NCBI GenBank assembly: GCA_026413225.1
Contig: JAPMTP010000080.1
Location: 62,001-126,000, forward strand
DNA length: 64,000 bases
Source: Otis tarda
Lineage: Eukaryota; Chordata; Aves; Otidiformes; Otididae
Direction of reading: 5' to 3'
The notes below the pieces were generated by a model. That model searched no databases. It worked only from the letters and a program-made list of their open reading frames with translations, and was not told the origin of the DNA. Positions 12,371-25,560 of this stretch are shown in pieces (position 1 is the first letter of the stretch; the number at the start of each line of letters is the position of its first letter). Position numbers and translations under genes: made by a program.

Positions 12371-14120
12371 CCACACCAAAAGTGCCAGCCACTCAAGCTC
12401 TTGCTGCTCCTCAGCGGCCATTGGCAGCGCACCTACAGCACCACAGACATTGGGGCTCCGGGCTTTCCCTGACGAACAGGGCTTCGACGTTTACCACCAG
12501 CTGCACCATGGAGCCCACTGAAAAAGACCCCGAAAAATCACGAACGTCGAACGATTGCTCCCACAGCAAAAGTGCCAGCCACTCAAGCTCTTGCTGCTCC
12601 TCAGCGGCCATTGGCAGCGCACCTATAGCAGCACAGACATTGGGGCTCCGGGCTTTCCCTGACGAACAGGGCTTCGACGTTTACCACCGTCTACACGTGG
12701 GCACCCACTGAAAACAACCCCGAATAATCACGAATGTCGGACGATTGCTCCCACAACAAAATTGCCAGCCACTCAAGCTCTTGCTGTCCCTCAGCGGCCA
12801 TTGGCAGTGCACCTACAGCACCACAGACATTGGGGCTCCGGGCTTTCCCTGACGAACAGGGCTTTGACGTATACTACTAGCTGAACGTGGGCGCCCCCTG
12901 AAAAAGAAACCCCGAAAAATTACGAACGTCGGACGATTGCTCCTACACCAAAAGTGCCAGCCACTCAAGCTCTTGCTGCTCCTCAGCGGCCATTGGCAGC
13001 GCACCTACAGCATCACAGACATTGGGGCTCTGGGCTTTCCCTGACGAACAGGGCTTCGACGTTTACCACCAGCTGCACGTGGTCGCCCCCTGAAAAAAAA
13101 ACTCGAAAAATCACGAACGTCGGAAGATTGCTCCCACACCAAAATTACCAGCCACTCAAGCTCTTGCTGCCCCTCAGCGGCCATTGGCAGCGCACCTACA
13201 GCACCACAGACATTGGGGCTCCAGGCTTACCCTGACGAACAGGGCTTCGACGTATATCACCAGCTGCACGTGGGCTCCCCCTGAAAAAGAAACCCCGAAA
13301 AATCACGAAAGTCGGGCGATTGCTCCCACACCAAAAGTGCCAGCCACTCAAGCTCTTGCTGCTCCTCAGCGGCCATTGGCAGCACATCTACAGCATCACA
13401 GACATTGGGGCTCCAGGCTTTCCCTGACGAACAGGGCTTCGACGTTTACCACCAGCTGCACCAGGGCGCTCACTGAAAAAAAACCCCCAAAAATCACGAA
13501 CGTTGGACCACTGCACCCACACCAAAAGTGCCAGCCACTCAAGCTCTTGCTGCTCCTCAGCGGCCATTGGCAGCGCACATACAGCACCACAGACATTGAG
13601 GCTCTGGGCTTTCCCTGACGAACGGGGCTTCCACATTTACCACCAGCTGCACGTGGGCGCTCCCGGAAAAAAAACCCCAAAAAATCACGAACGTTGCACC
13701 ATTGCACCCACACCAAAAGGGCCAGCCACTCAAGCTCTTGCTGTTCCTCAACGGCCATTGGTAGCGCACGTACAGCAGCACAGACATTGGGGCTCCGGGC
13801 TTTCCCTGACGAACAGGGCTTCAACGTTTACCACCAGCTGCAACTGGGCGCCCCCTGACAAAAACCCTCGAAAAATCACGAACCTTGGGCGATTGCTCCC
13901 ACACAAAAAGTGCCAGCCACTCAAGCTCTTGCTGCTCCTCAACGGCCATTGGCATGGCACCTACAGCAGGACAGACATTGGGGCTCCGGGCTTTCCCTGA
14001 CGAACAGGGCTTCGACATTTACCAACAGCTGCACGTGGGCGCCCCCTGAAAAAAAAGACGAAACATCACGAACATCGGACCATTGCTCCCACACCAAAAG
14101 GACCAGCCACTCAAGCTCTT
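12370..14120 (+). repeat. Satellite segment linking B1 and E1
   Basis: About nine monomers. The part near 13,720-14,090 recurs at about 27,630-28,000, offset about 13,912 bp (73 monomers), including the rare tail CCCTGACAAAAACCCTCG and the variant GGCATGGCACC. The rest shows individual variants only. Confidence 0.6.
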
Positions 14121-14129
14121 GCTGCTCCT

Positions 14130-17100
14130 CAGCGGCCATTGGCAGTGCACCTACAGCAGCACAGACATTGGGGCTCCGGGCTTTCCCTGACGAACAGGGC
14201 TTCGATGTTTACCACCAGCTGCACCAGGGCGCTCACTGAAAAAAAAACCCGAAAAATCACGAACGTCGGACCATTGCTCCCACACCAAAAGTGCCAGCCA
14301 CTCAAGCTCTTGCTGCTCCTCAGCGGCCATTGGCAGCGCACCTACAGCAGCACAGACATTGGGGCTCCGGGCTTTCCCTGACGAACAGGGCTTCGACGTT
14401 TACCACCAGCTGCACGAGGGCGCACCCTGAAAAAAAATCCGAAAAATCACGAACGTCGGACGATTGCTCCCACACCAAAAGGGCCAGCCACTCAAGCTCT
14501 TGCTGCTCCTCAGCGGCCATTGGCAGCGCACCTACAGCAGCACAGACATTGGGGTTCCGGGCTTTCCCTGACGAACAGGGCTTCGACGTTTACCACCAGC
14601 TGCATGTGTGCGCCTCCTGAAAAAAAAACTGAAAAAATCACGAACGTCGGACCATTGCTCCCACACCAAAAGTGCCAGCCACTCAAGCTCTTGCTGCTCC
14701 TCAGCGGCCATTGGCAGCGCACCTACAGCACCACAGACATTGGGGCTCCGGGCTTTCCCTGACGAACAGGGCTTCGAAGTTTACCACCAGCTGCACGAGG
14801 GCGCTCACTGAAAAAGAACCCCAAAAATCACGAACGTCGGACGATTGCTCCCACACCAAAAGTGCCAGCCACTCAAGCTCTTGCTGCTCCTCAGCGGCCA
14901 TTGGCAGCGCACCTACAGCAGCACAGACATTGGGGCTCCGGGCTTTCCTTGAGGAGCAGGGCTTCGACGTTTACCACCAGCTACACGTGGGCGTCCACTG
15001 AAAAAGAAACCAGAAAAATCACGAACGTTGGACGATTGCTCCCACACCAAAAGTGCCAGCCACTCAAGCTCTTGCTGCTCCTCAGCGGCCATTGGTAGCG
15101 CACGTACAGCAGCACAGACATTGGGGCTCCGGGCTTTCCCTGACGAACAGGGCTTCCACGTTTACCACCAGCTAACCGTGGGCGCTCCCTGAAAAAAAAC
15201 TCCAAAAATCACGAACGTCGGACGATTGCTCCCACACCAAAAGTGCCAGCCACTCAAGCTCTTGCTGCTCCTCAGCGGCCATTGGCAGCGCACCTACAGC
15301 AGCACAGACATTGGGGCTCCGGGCTTTCCCTGACAAACAGGGCTTCGACGTTTACCACCAGCTGCACCTGGGCGCCACCTGAAAAAAAACTGGAAAAATC
15401 ACGAACGTCGGACCATTGCTCCCACACCAAAAGTGCTAGACACTCAAGCTCTTTTTGCTCCTCAGCGGCCATTGGCAGCGCACCTACAGCAGCACAGACA
15501 TTGGGGCTCCGGGCTTTCCCTGACGAACATGGCTTTGACATATACCACCAGCTGTACGTGTGCGCCCCCTAAAAGAAACCCTGAAAAATCACGAACGTCG
15601 GACTATTGCTCCCACACCAAAAGGGCCAGCCACTCAAGCTCTTGCTGCTCCTCAGCGGCCATTGGCAGCGCACCTACAGCAGCACAGACATTGGGGCTCC
15701 GGGCTTTCCCTGACGAACAGGGCTTCGACGTATACCACCAGCTGCACCAGGGCGCTCACTGAGAAAAACCCCGAAAAATCACGAACGTCGGACGATTGCC
15801 TCCACACCAAAAGTGCCAGCCACTCAAGCTCTTGCTGCTCCTCAGCGGCCATTGGCAGCGCACCTACAGCAGCACAGACATTGGGGCTCCGGGCTTTCCC
15901 TGACGAACAGGGCTTCGACGTTTACCACCAGCTACACGTGCGCGCCCACTGAAAAAAAAACCCCGAAAAATCACGAACGTCGGACGATTGCTCCCACACC
16001 AAAAGTGCCAGCCACTCAAGCTCTTGCTGCTCCTCAGTGGCCATTGGCAGCGCACCTACAGCAGCACAGACACTGGGGCTCTGGGCTTTCCCTGACGAAC
16101 AGGGCTTCGACGTTTACCACCAGCTGCACGTGGGCACCCCCTGAAAAAAAAACTCGAAAAATCACGAACGTCGGACCATTGCTCCCACACCAAAAGTGCC
16201 AGCCACTCAAGCTCTTGCTGCTCCTCAGCGGCCATTGGCAGCGCACCTACAGCAGCACAGACATTGGGGCTCCGGGCTTTCCCTGACGAACAGGGCTTCG
16301 AAGTTTACCACCAGCTGCACCAGGGCGACCCCTGAAAAAAAAAACTCGAAAAATCACGAACGTCGGACCATTGCTCCCACACCAAAAGTGCCAGCCACTC
16401 AAGCTCTTGCTGCCCCTCAGCGGCCATTGGCAGTGCACCTACAGCAGCACAGACATTGGGGCTCCGGGCTTTCCCTGACGAACAGGGCTTCGACGTATAC
16501 CACCAGCTGCACCAGGGCGCTCACTGAAAAAAAACCCCGAAAAATCACGAACGTTGGACGATTGCTCCCACACCAAAAGGGCCAGCCACTCAAGCTCTTG
16601 CTGCTCCTCAGCGGCCACTGGCAGCGCACCTACAGCAGCACAGACATTGGGGCTCCGGGCTTTCCCTGACGAACAGGGCTTCGACGTTTACCACCAGCTG
16701 CACCAGGGCGCCCCCTGAAAAAAAAACTCGAAAAATCACGAACGTTGGACCATTGCTCCCACACCAAAAGTGCCAGCCACTCAAGCTCTTGCTGCTCCTC
16801 AGCGGCCATTGGCAGTGCACCTACAGCACCACAGACATTGGGGCTCCGGGCTTTCCCTGACAAACAGGGCTTCGACGTATACCACCAGCTGCACCAGGGC
16901 GCTCACTGAGAAAAACCCCGAAAAATCACGAACGTCGGACGATTGCTCCCACACCAAAAGTGCCAGCCACTCAAGCTCTTGCTGCTCCTCAGCGGCCATT
17001 GGCAGCGCACCTACAGCAGCACAGACATTGGGGCTCCGGGCTTTCCCTGACGAACAGGGCTTCGACGTTTACCACCAGATACACGTGCGCGCCCACTGAA

Positions 17101-17200
17101 AAAAAACCCCGAAAAATCACGAACGTCGGACGATTGCTCCCACACCAAAAGTGCCAGCCACTCAAGCTCTTGCTGCTCCTCAGCGGCCATTGGCAGCGCA
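14130..17200 (+). repeat. HOR block E, copy 1
   Basis: This block recurs 4,193-4,198 bp downstream (22 monomers) as E2, aligned from about 14,129 to 16,999. A diagnostic monomer has TTTCCTTGAGGAGCAGG (near 14,945), which removes the CCCTG arm of the usual hairpin. Another marker is GCTGCATGTGTGCGCC near 14,599. Confidence 0.8.
15999..16189 (+). repeat. Representative satellite monomer (191 bp)
   Basis: This copy shows the usual parts. A 7-bp inverted pair TGCTGCT (16025-16031) and AGCAGCA (16060-16066) encloses 28 nt that include ATTGG (16043-16047), a CCAAT box on the minus strand. CCCTG (16090-16094) and CAGGG (16100-16104) form a perfect 5-bp stem with a 5-nt loop. CAGCTG (16121-16126, PvuII) abuts CACGTG (16127-16132, E-box). 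An A9 tract (16144-16152) and an A5 tract (16157-16161) have centres 11 bp apart, about one helical turn. The tail ATCACGAACGTCGG is CpG-dense. The functions of these motifs are inferred; their presence is seen directly. Confidence 0.9.
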
Positions 17201-18290
17201 CCTACAGCAGCACAGACATTGAGGCTCCGGGCTTTCCCTGACGAACAGGGCTTCGACATTTACCACCAGCTGCACCGTGGGCTCCCCGGAAAAAAATGTC
17301 GAAAAATCACGAACGTCGGACCATTGCTCCCACACCAAAAGTGCCAGCCACTCAAGCTCTTGCTGCTCCTCAGCGGCCATTGGCAGTGCACCTACAGCAC
17401 CACAGACATTGGGGCTCCGGGCTTTCCCTGACGAACAGGGCTTTGACGTTTACCACCAGCTGCACGAGGGCACCCACTGAAAAAAACCACGAATAATCAT
17501 GAATGTCGGACGATTGCTCCCACACCAAAAGTGCCAGCCACTCAAGCTCTTGCTGCTCCTCAACGGCCATTGGTAGCGCACGTACAGCAGCACAGACATT
17601 GGGACTCCGGGCTTTCCCTGACGAACAGGGCTTTGACGTTTACCACCAGCTGCACGTGGGCGCCCCCGGAAAAAAATGTCGAAAAATCAAGAACTTTGGA
17701 CCATTGCTCCCACACCAAAAGGGCCAGCCACTCAAGCTCTTGCTGCTCCTCAGCGGCCATTGGCAGTGCACCTACAGCACCACAGACATTGGGGCTCCGG
17801 GCTTTCCCTGACGAACAGGGCTTCGATGTATACCACCAGCTGCACTAGGGCGCTCACTGAAAAAAACCCGATAAATCACGAACGTCGGACCATTGCTCCC
17901 ACAACAAAAGTGCCAGATACTCAAGCTCTTTTTGCTCCTCAGCGGTCATTGGCAGCGCACGTACAGCAGCACAGACATTGGGGCTCCGGGCTTTCCCTGA
18001 CGAACAGGGCTTCGACGTTTACCACCAGCTGCACGTGGGCGCTCCCCTAAAAAAAAACCCCAAAAAATCACGAACGTTGGACCATTGCTCCCACACCAAA
18101 AGTGCCAGCCACTCAAGCTCTTGCTGCTCCTCAGCGGCCATTGGCAGCGCACCTACAGCACCACAGACATTGGGGCTCCGGGCTTTCCCTGACGAACAGG
18201 GCTTCGACGTTTACCACCAGCTGCACGTGGGCGGCCCCTGAAAAAAAACCACAAAAAATCACGAATGTCGGACGATTGCTCCCACACCAA
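17200..18290 (+). repeat. HOR block B, short copy (B')
   Basis: This segment matches B1 at -6,864 bp (36 monomers) and B2 at +4,194 bp (22 monomers). It carries the GGAAAAAAATGTCG tails at about 17,289 and 17,669 and the GGGACTCCGGG monomer near 17,600. It lacks the right part of block B with the EcoRI marker, so it is a shorter B lying between E1 and E2. Confidence 0.77.
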
Positions 18291-18292
18291 AA

Positions 18293-21200
18293 GTGCCAGC
18301 CACTCAAGCTCTTGCTGCTCCTCAGCGGCCATTGGCAGTGCACCTACAGCAGCACAGACATTGGGGCTCCGGGCTTTCCCTGACGAACAGGGCTTCGATG
18401 TTTACCACCAGCTGCACCAGGGCGCTCACTGAAAAAAAAACCCAAAAAATCACGAACGTCGGACCATTGCTCCCACACCAGAAGTGCCAGCCACTCAAGC
18501 TCTTGCTGCTCCTCCGCAGCCATTGGCAGCGCACCTACAGCACCACAGACATTGGGGCTCCGGGCTTTCCCTGACGAACAGGGCTTCGACGTTTACCACC
18601 AGCTGCACGAGGGCGCACCCTGAAAAAAAAATCCGAAAAATCACGAACGTCGGACGATTGCTCCCACAGAAAAAGGGCCAGCCACTCAAGCTCTTGCTGC
18701 TCCTCAGCGGCCATTGGCAGCGCACCTACAGCAGCACAGACATTGGGGCTCCGGGCTTTCCCTGACAAACAGGGCTTCGACGTTTACCACCAGCTGCATG
18801 TGTGCGCCTCCTGAAAAAAAAACTGAAAAAATCACGAACGTCGGACCATTGCACCCACACCAAAAGTGCCAGCCACTCAAGCTCTTGCTGCTCCTCAGCG
18901 ACCATTGGCAGCGCACCTACAGCACCACAGACATTGGGGCTCCGGGCTTTCCCTGACGAACAGGGCTTCGAAGTTTACCACCAGCTGCACGAGGGCGCTC
19001 CCTGAAAAAGAACCCCAAAAAATCACGAACGTCGGACGATTGCTCCCACACCAAAAGTGCCAGCCTCTCAAGCTCTTGCTGCTCCTCAGCGGCCATTGGC
19101 AGCGCACCTACAGCAGCACAGACATTGGGGCTCCGGGCTTTCCTTGAGGAGCAGGGCTTCGACGTTTACAACCAGCTACACGTGGGCGTCCACTGAAAAA
19201 AAACCAGAAAAATCACGAACGTTGGACGATTGCTCCCACACCAAAAGTGCTAGACACTCAAGCTCTTGCTGCTCCTCAGCGGCCATTGGTAGCGCACGTA
19301 CAGCAGCACAGACACTGGGGCTCCGGGCTTTCCCTGATGAACAGGGCTTCCACGTTTACCACCAGCTACCCGTGGGCGCTCCCTGAAAAAAAACCCCAAA
19401 AAATCACGAACGTCGGACGATTGCTCCCACACCAAAAGTGCCAGCCACTCAAGCTCTTGCTGCTCCTCAGCGGCCATTGGCAGTGCACCTACAGCAGCAC
19501 AGACATTGGGGCTCCGGGCTTTCCCTGACAAACAGGCCTTCGACGTTTACCACCAGCTGCACCTGGGCGCCACCTGAAAAAAAAACTGGAAAAATCACGA
19601 ACGTCGGACCATTGCTCCCACACCAAAAGTGCTAGACACTCAAGCTCTTTTTGCTCCTCAGCGGCCATTGGCAGCGCACGTACAGCAGCACAGACATTGG
19701 GGCTCCGGGCTTTCCCTGACGAACATGGCTTTGACATATACCACCAGCTGTACGTGTGCGCCCCCTAAAAAAGAAACCCCGAAAAATCACGAACGTCGGA
19801 CTATTGCTCCCACACCAAAAGGGCCAGACACTCAAGCTCTTGCTGCTCCTCAGCGGCCATTGGCAGCGCACCTACAGCAGCACAGACATTGGGGCTCCGG
19901 GCTTTCCCTGACGAACAGGGCTTCGACGTATACCACCAGCTGCACCAGGGCGCTCACTGAGAAAAACCCCGAAAAATCACGAACGTCGGACGATTGCCTC
20001 CACACCAAAAGTGCCAGCCACTCAAGCTCTTGCTGCTCCTCAGCGGCCATTGGCAGCGCACCTATAGCAGCACAGACATTGGGGCTCCGGGCTTTCCCTG
20101 ACGAACAGGGCTTCGACGTTTACCACCAGATACACGTGCGCGCCCACTGAAAAAAAACCCCGAAAAATCACGAACGTCGGACGATTGCTCCCACACCAAA
20201 AGTGCCAGCCACTCAAGCTCTTGCTGCTCCTCAGTGGCCATTGGCAGCGCACCTACAGCAGCACAGACACTGGGGCTCTGGGCTTTCCCTGACGAACAGG
20301 GCTTCGACGTTTACCACCAGCTGCACGTGGGCACCCCCTGAAAAAAAAACTCGAAAAATCACGAACGTCAGACCATTGCTCCCACACCAAAAGTGCCAGC
20401 CACTCAAGCTCTTGCTGCTCCTCAGCGGCCATTGGCAGCGCACCTACAGCAGCACAGACATTGGGGCTCCGGGCTTTCCCTGACGAACAGGGCTTCGAAG
20501 TTTACCACCAGCTGCACCAGGGCGACCCCTGAAAAAAAAACTCGAAAAATCACGAACGTCGGACCATTGCTCCCACACCAAAAGTGCCAGCCACTCAAAC
20601 TCTTGCTGCCCCTCAGCGGCCATTGGCAGTGCACCTACAGCAGCACAGACATTGGGGCTCCGGGCTTTCCCTGACGAACAGGGCTTCGACGTATACCACC
20701 AGCTGCACCAGGGCGCTCACTGAAAAAAACCCCGAAAAATCACGAACGTTGGACGATTGCTCCCACACCAAAAGGGCCAGCCACTCAAGCTCTTGCTGCT
20801 CCTCAGCGGCCACTGGCAGCGCACCTACAGCAGCACAGACATTGGGGCTCCGGGCTTTCCCTGACGAACAGGGCTTCGACGTTTACCACCAGCTGCACCA
20901 GGGCGCCCCCTGAAAAAAACTCGAAAAATCACGAACGTTGGACCATTGCTCCCACACCAAAAGTGCCAGCCACTCAAGCTCTTGCTGCTCCTCAGCGGCC
21001 ATTGGCAGTGCACCTACAGCACCACAGACATTGAGGCTCCGGGCTTTCCCTGACAAACAGGGCTTCGACGTTTACCACCAGCTGCACCAGGGCGCTCACT
21101 GAGAAAAACCCCGAAAAATCACGAACGTCGGACGATTGCCTCCACACCAAAAGTGCCAGCCACTCAAGCTCTTGCTGCTCCTCAGCGGCCATTGGCAGCG

Positions 21201-21370
21201 CACCTATAGCAGCACAGACATTGGGGCTCCGGGCTTTCCCTGACGAACAGGGCTTCGACGTTTACCACCAGATACACGTGCGCGCCCACTGAAAAAAAAC
21301 CCCGAAAAATCACGAACGTCGGACGATTGCTCCCACACCAAAAGTGCCAGCCACTCAAGCTCTTGCTGCT
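18293..21370 (+). repeat. HOR block E, copy 2
   Basis: This block aligns with E1 at about 4,195 bp and with E3 at +4,574 bp (24 monomers; 19057 matches 23631). With B' before it and B2 after it, it shows that E and B alternate as parts of a larger unit. Confidence 0.8.
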
Positions 21371-23600
21371 CCTCAGTGGCCATTGGCAGCGCACCTACAG
21401 CAGCACAGACATTGAGGCTCCGGTCTTTCCCTGACGAACAGGGCTTCTACATTTACCACCAGCTGCACGTGGGCTCCCCCGGGAAAAAAATGTCGAAAAA
21501 TCAAGAACGTCGGACCATTGCTCCCACACCAAAAGTGCCAGCCACTCAAGCTCTTGCTGTCCCTCAGCGGCCATTGGCAGTGCACCTACAGCACCACAGA
21601 CATTGGGGCTCCGGGCTTTCCCTGACGAACAGGGCTTTGACGTTTACCACCAGCTGCACGAGGGCACCCACTGAAAAAAACCACGAATAATCATGAATGT
21701 CGGACGATTGCTCCCACACCAAAAGTGCCAGCCACTCAAGCTCTTGCTGCTCCTCAACGGCCATTGGTAGCGCACGTACAGCAGCACAGACATTGGGACT
21801 CCGGGCTTTCCCTGACGAACAGGGCTTTGACGTTTACCACCAGCTGCACGTGGGCGCCCCCGGAAAAAAAATGTCGAAAAATCAAGAACTTTGGACCATT
21901 GCTCCGACACCAAAAGGGCCAGCCACTCAAGTTCTTGCTGTCCCTCAGCGGCCATTGGCAGTGCACCTACAGCACCACAGACATTGGGGCTCCGGGCTTT
22001 CCCTGACGAACAGGGCTTCGATGTATACCACCAGCTGCACTAGGGCGCTCACTGAAAAAAAACCCGATAAATCACGAACGTCGGACCATTGCTCCCACAC
22101 CAAAAGGGCCAGATACTCAAGCTCTTTTTGCTCCTAAGCGGTCATTGCCTGTGCACGTACAGCACCACAGACATTGGGGCTCCGGGCTTTCCCTGACGAA
22201 CAGGGCTTCGACGTTTACCACCAGCTGCACGTGGGCGCTCCCCGAAAAAAAACCCCAAAAAATCACGAACGTTGGACCATTGCTCCCACACCAAAAGTGC
22301 CAGACACTCAAGCTCTTGCTGCTCCTCAACGGCCATTGGCAGCGCACCTACAGCACCACAGACATTGGGGCTCCGGGCTTTCCCTGACGAACAGGGCTTC
22401 GACGTTTACCACCAGCTGCACGTGGGCGGCCCCTGAAAAAAAACCACAAAAAATCACGAATGTCGGACGATTGCTCCCACACCAAAAGTGCCAGCCACTC
22501 AAGCTCTTGCTGTCCCTCAGCGGCCATTGGCAGTGCCCCTACAGCACCACAGACATTGGGGCTCCAGGCTTTCCCTGACGAACAGGGCTTTGAAGTATAC
22601 CACCAGCTGCACGTGGGCGCTCCCAGAAAAAAAACCCCAAAAAATCACGAACGTCAGACCATTGCACCCACACCAAAAGTGCCAGCCACTCAAGCTCTTG
22701 CTGTCCCTCAGCGGCCATTGGCAGCGCACGTACAGCAGCACAAACATTGAGGCTCCGGGCTTTCCCTGACAAACAGGGCTTCCACGTTTACCACCAGCTG
22801 CACCACGGAGCTCAATGAAAAAAACCCCGAAAAATCACGAATTCGGACGATTGCTCCCACACCAAAATTGCCAGGCAGTCAAGCTCTTGCTGCTCCTCCG
22901 TGGCCATTGGCAGTGCACCTATAGCAGCACAGACATTGGGGCTCCGGGCTTTCCCTGACGAACAGGGCTTCGACGTTTACCACCGTCTACACGTGAGCGC
23001 CCACTGAAAACAACCCCGAATAATCACGAATGTCGGACGATTGTTCCCACACCAAAAGTGCCAGCCTCTCAAGCTCTTGCTGCTCCTCAACGGCCATTGG
23101 TAGCGCACGTACACCAGCACAGACATTGGGGCTCCGGGGTTTCCCAACGAACAGGGCTTCGACGTTTACCACCAGCTGCACCAGGGCGCTCACTGAAAAG
23201 AAAACCCAAAAAATCATGAACGTGGGACCATTGCTCCCACACCAAAAGTGCCAGCCACTCAAGCTCTTGCTGCTCCTCAGCGGCCATTCGCAGCGCACCT
23301 ACAGCACCACAGACATTGAGGCTCTGGGCTTTCCCTGACGAACAGGGCTTCGACGTTTACCACCAGCTGCACGTGGACGCTCCCTGAAAAAAAACCCCAA
23401 AAAATCACCAACGTCGGGCCATTGCTCCCACACCAAAAGTGCCAGCCACTCAAGCTCTTGCTGCTCCTCAGCGGCCATTGGCAGCGCACATACCGCAGCA
23501 CAGACATTGGGGCTCCAGGCTTTCCCTGACGAACAGGGCTTCGACGTTTACCACCATCTGAACGTGGGCGCCCCCTGAAAAAGAAACCCCGAAAAATTAC
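21370..23600 (+). repeat. HOR block B, copy 2 (fullest copy)
   Basis: This copy matches B1 at -11,058 and B3 at +4,193 then +4,002. The step of 191 bp shows that B3 lost one monomer. It has the EcoRI marker (22839-22844) and keeps both monomers that are fused in B1, so it is the best available reference for the unfused arrangement. Confidence 0.8.
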
Positions 23601-25560
23601 GAACGTCGGACGATTGCTCCCACACCAAAAGTGCCAGCCTCTCAAGCTCTTGCTGCTCCTCAGCGGCCATTGGCAGCGCACCTACAGCAGCACAGACATT
23701 GGGGCTCCGGGCTTTCCTTGAGGAGCAGGGCTTCGACGTTTACAACCAGCTACACGTGGGCGTCCACTGAAAAAAAACCAGAAAAATCACGAACGTTGGA
23801 CGATTGCTCCCACACCAAAATTGCTAGACACTCAAGCTCTTGCTGCTCCTCAGCGGCCATTGGTAGCGCACGTACAGCAGCACAGACACTGGGGCTCCGG
23901 GCTTTCCCTGATGAACAGGGCTTCCACGTTTACCACCAGCTACCCGTGGGCGCTCCCTGAAAAAAAACCCCAAAAAATCACGAACGTCGGACGATTGCTC
24001 CCACACCAAAAGTGCCAGCCACTCAAGCTCTTGCTGCTCCTCAGCGGCCATTGGCAGTGCACCTACAGCAGCACAGACATTGGGGCTCCGGGCTTTCCCT
24101 GACAAACAGGCCTTCGACGTTTACCACCAGCTGCACCTGGGCGCCACCTTAAAAAAAAACTGGAAAAATCACGAACGTCGGACCATTGCTCCCACACCAA
24201 AAGGGCCAGACACTCAAGCTCTTTTTGCTCCTCAGCGGCCATTGGCAGCGCACGTACAGCAGCACAGACATTGGGGCTCCGGGCTTTCCCTGACGAACAT
24301 GGCTTTGACATATACCACCAGCTGTACGTGTGCGCCCCCTAAAAAAGAAACCCCGAAAAATCACGAACATCGGACTATTGCTCCCACACCAAAAGTGCCA
24401 GACACTCAAGCTCTTGCTGCTCCTCAGCGGCCATTGGCAGCGCACCTACAGCAGCACAGACATTGGGGCTCCGGGCTTTCCCTGACGAACAGGGCTTCGA
24501 CGTATACCACCAGCTGCACCAGGGCGCTCACTGAGAAAAGCCCCGAAAAATCACGAACGTCGGACGATTGCCTCCACACCAAAAGTGCCAGCCACTCAAG
24601 CTCTTGCTGCTCCTCAGCGGCCATTGGCAGCGCACCTATAGCAGCACAGACATTGGGGCTCCGGGCTTTCCCTGACGAACAGGGCTTCGACGTTTACCAC
24701 CAGATACACGTGCGCGCCCACTGAAAAAAAACCCCGAAAAATCACGAACGTCGGACGATTGCTCCCACACCAAAAGTGCCAGCCACTCAAGCTCTTGCTG
24801 CTCCTCAGTGGCCATTGGCAGCGCACCTACAGCAGCACAGACATTGGGGCTCTGGGCTTTCCCTGACGAACAGGGCTTCGACGTTTACCACCAGCTGCAC
24901 GTGGGCACCCCTGAAAAAAAAACTCGAAAAATCACGAACGTCAGACCATTGCTCCCACACCAAAAGTGCCAGCCACTCAAGCTCTTGCTGCTCCTCAGCG
25001 GCCATTGGCAGCGCACCTACAGCAGCACAGACATTGGGGCTCCGGGCTTTCCCTGACGAACAGGGCTTCGAAGTTTACCACCAGCTGCACCAGGGCGCCA
25101 CCTGAAAAAAAACTCGAAAAATCACGAACGTCGGACCATTGCTCCCACACCAAAAGTGCCAGCCACTCAAGCTCTTGCTGCTCCTCAGCGGCCATTGGCA
25201 GCGCACCTACAGCAGCACAGACATTGGGGCTCCGGGCTTTCCCTGACGAACAGGGCTTCGACGTTTACCACCAGCTGCACGAGGGCGCCCCCTGAAAAAA
25301 AAACTCGAAAAATCACGAACGTTGGACCATTGCTCCCACACCAAAAGTGCCAGCCACTCAAGCTCTTGCTGCTCCTCAGCGGCCATTGGCAGTGCACCTA
25401 CAGCACCACAGACATTGAGGCTCCGGGCTTTCCCTGACAAACAGGGCTTCGACGTATACCACCAGCTGCACCAGGGCGCTCACTGAAAAAAAACCCCGAA
25501 AAATCACGAACGTCGGACGATTGCCTCCACACCAAAAGTGCCAGCCACTCAAGCTCTTGC
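23600..25560 (+). repeat. HOR block E, copy 3 (short)
   Basis: This block matches E2 at -4,574 bp (23631 with 19057, 24776 with 20202). It is about two monomers shorter than E2 before the next B block begins. Confidence 0.78.

Noticed and set aside
16070..16140. G-quadruplex potential (GGGG, GGG, GGG, GGG runs)
   Set aside because: The G runs are separated by loops of up to about 27 nt and are interspersed with complementary C runs, so the hairpin is the more likely structure.
15999..16189. CENP-B box-like motif on the minus strand (TTCG..CGGG in the complement of CCCCGAAAAATCACGAAC)
   Set aside because: The two half-motifs are separated by 8 bases, whereas the known 17-bp box has 7, and the required central A is not there. 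Monomers with one base fewer have CTCG in place of CCCG. I do not consider it a functional box.
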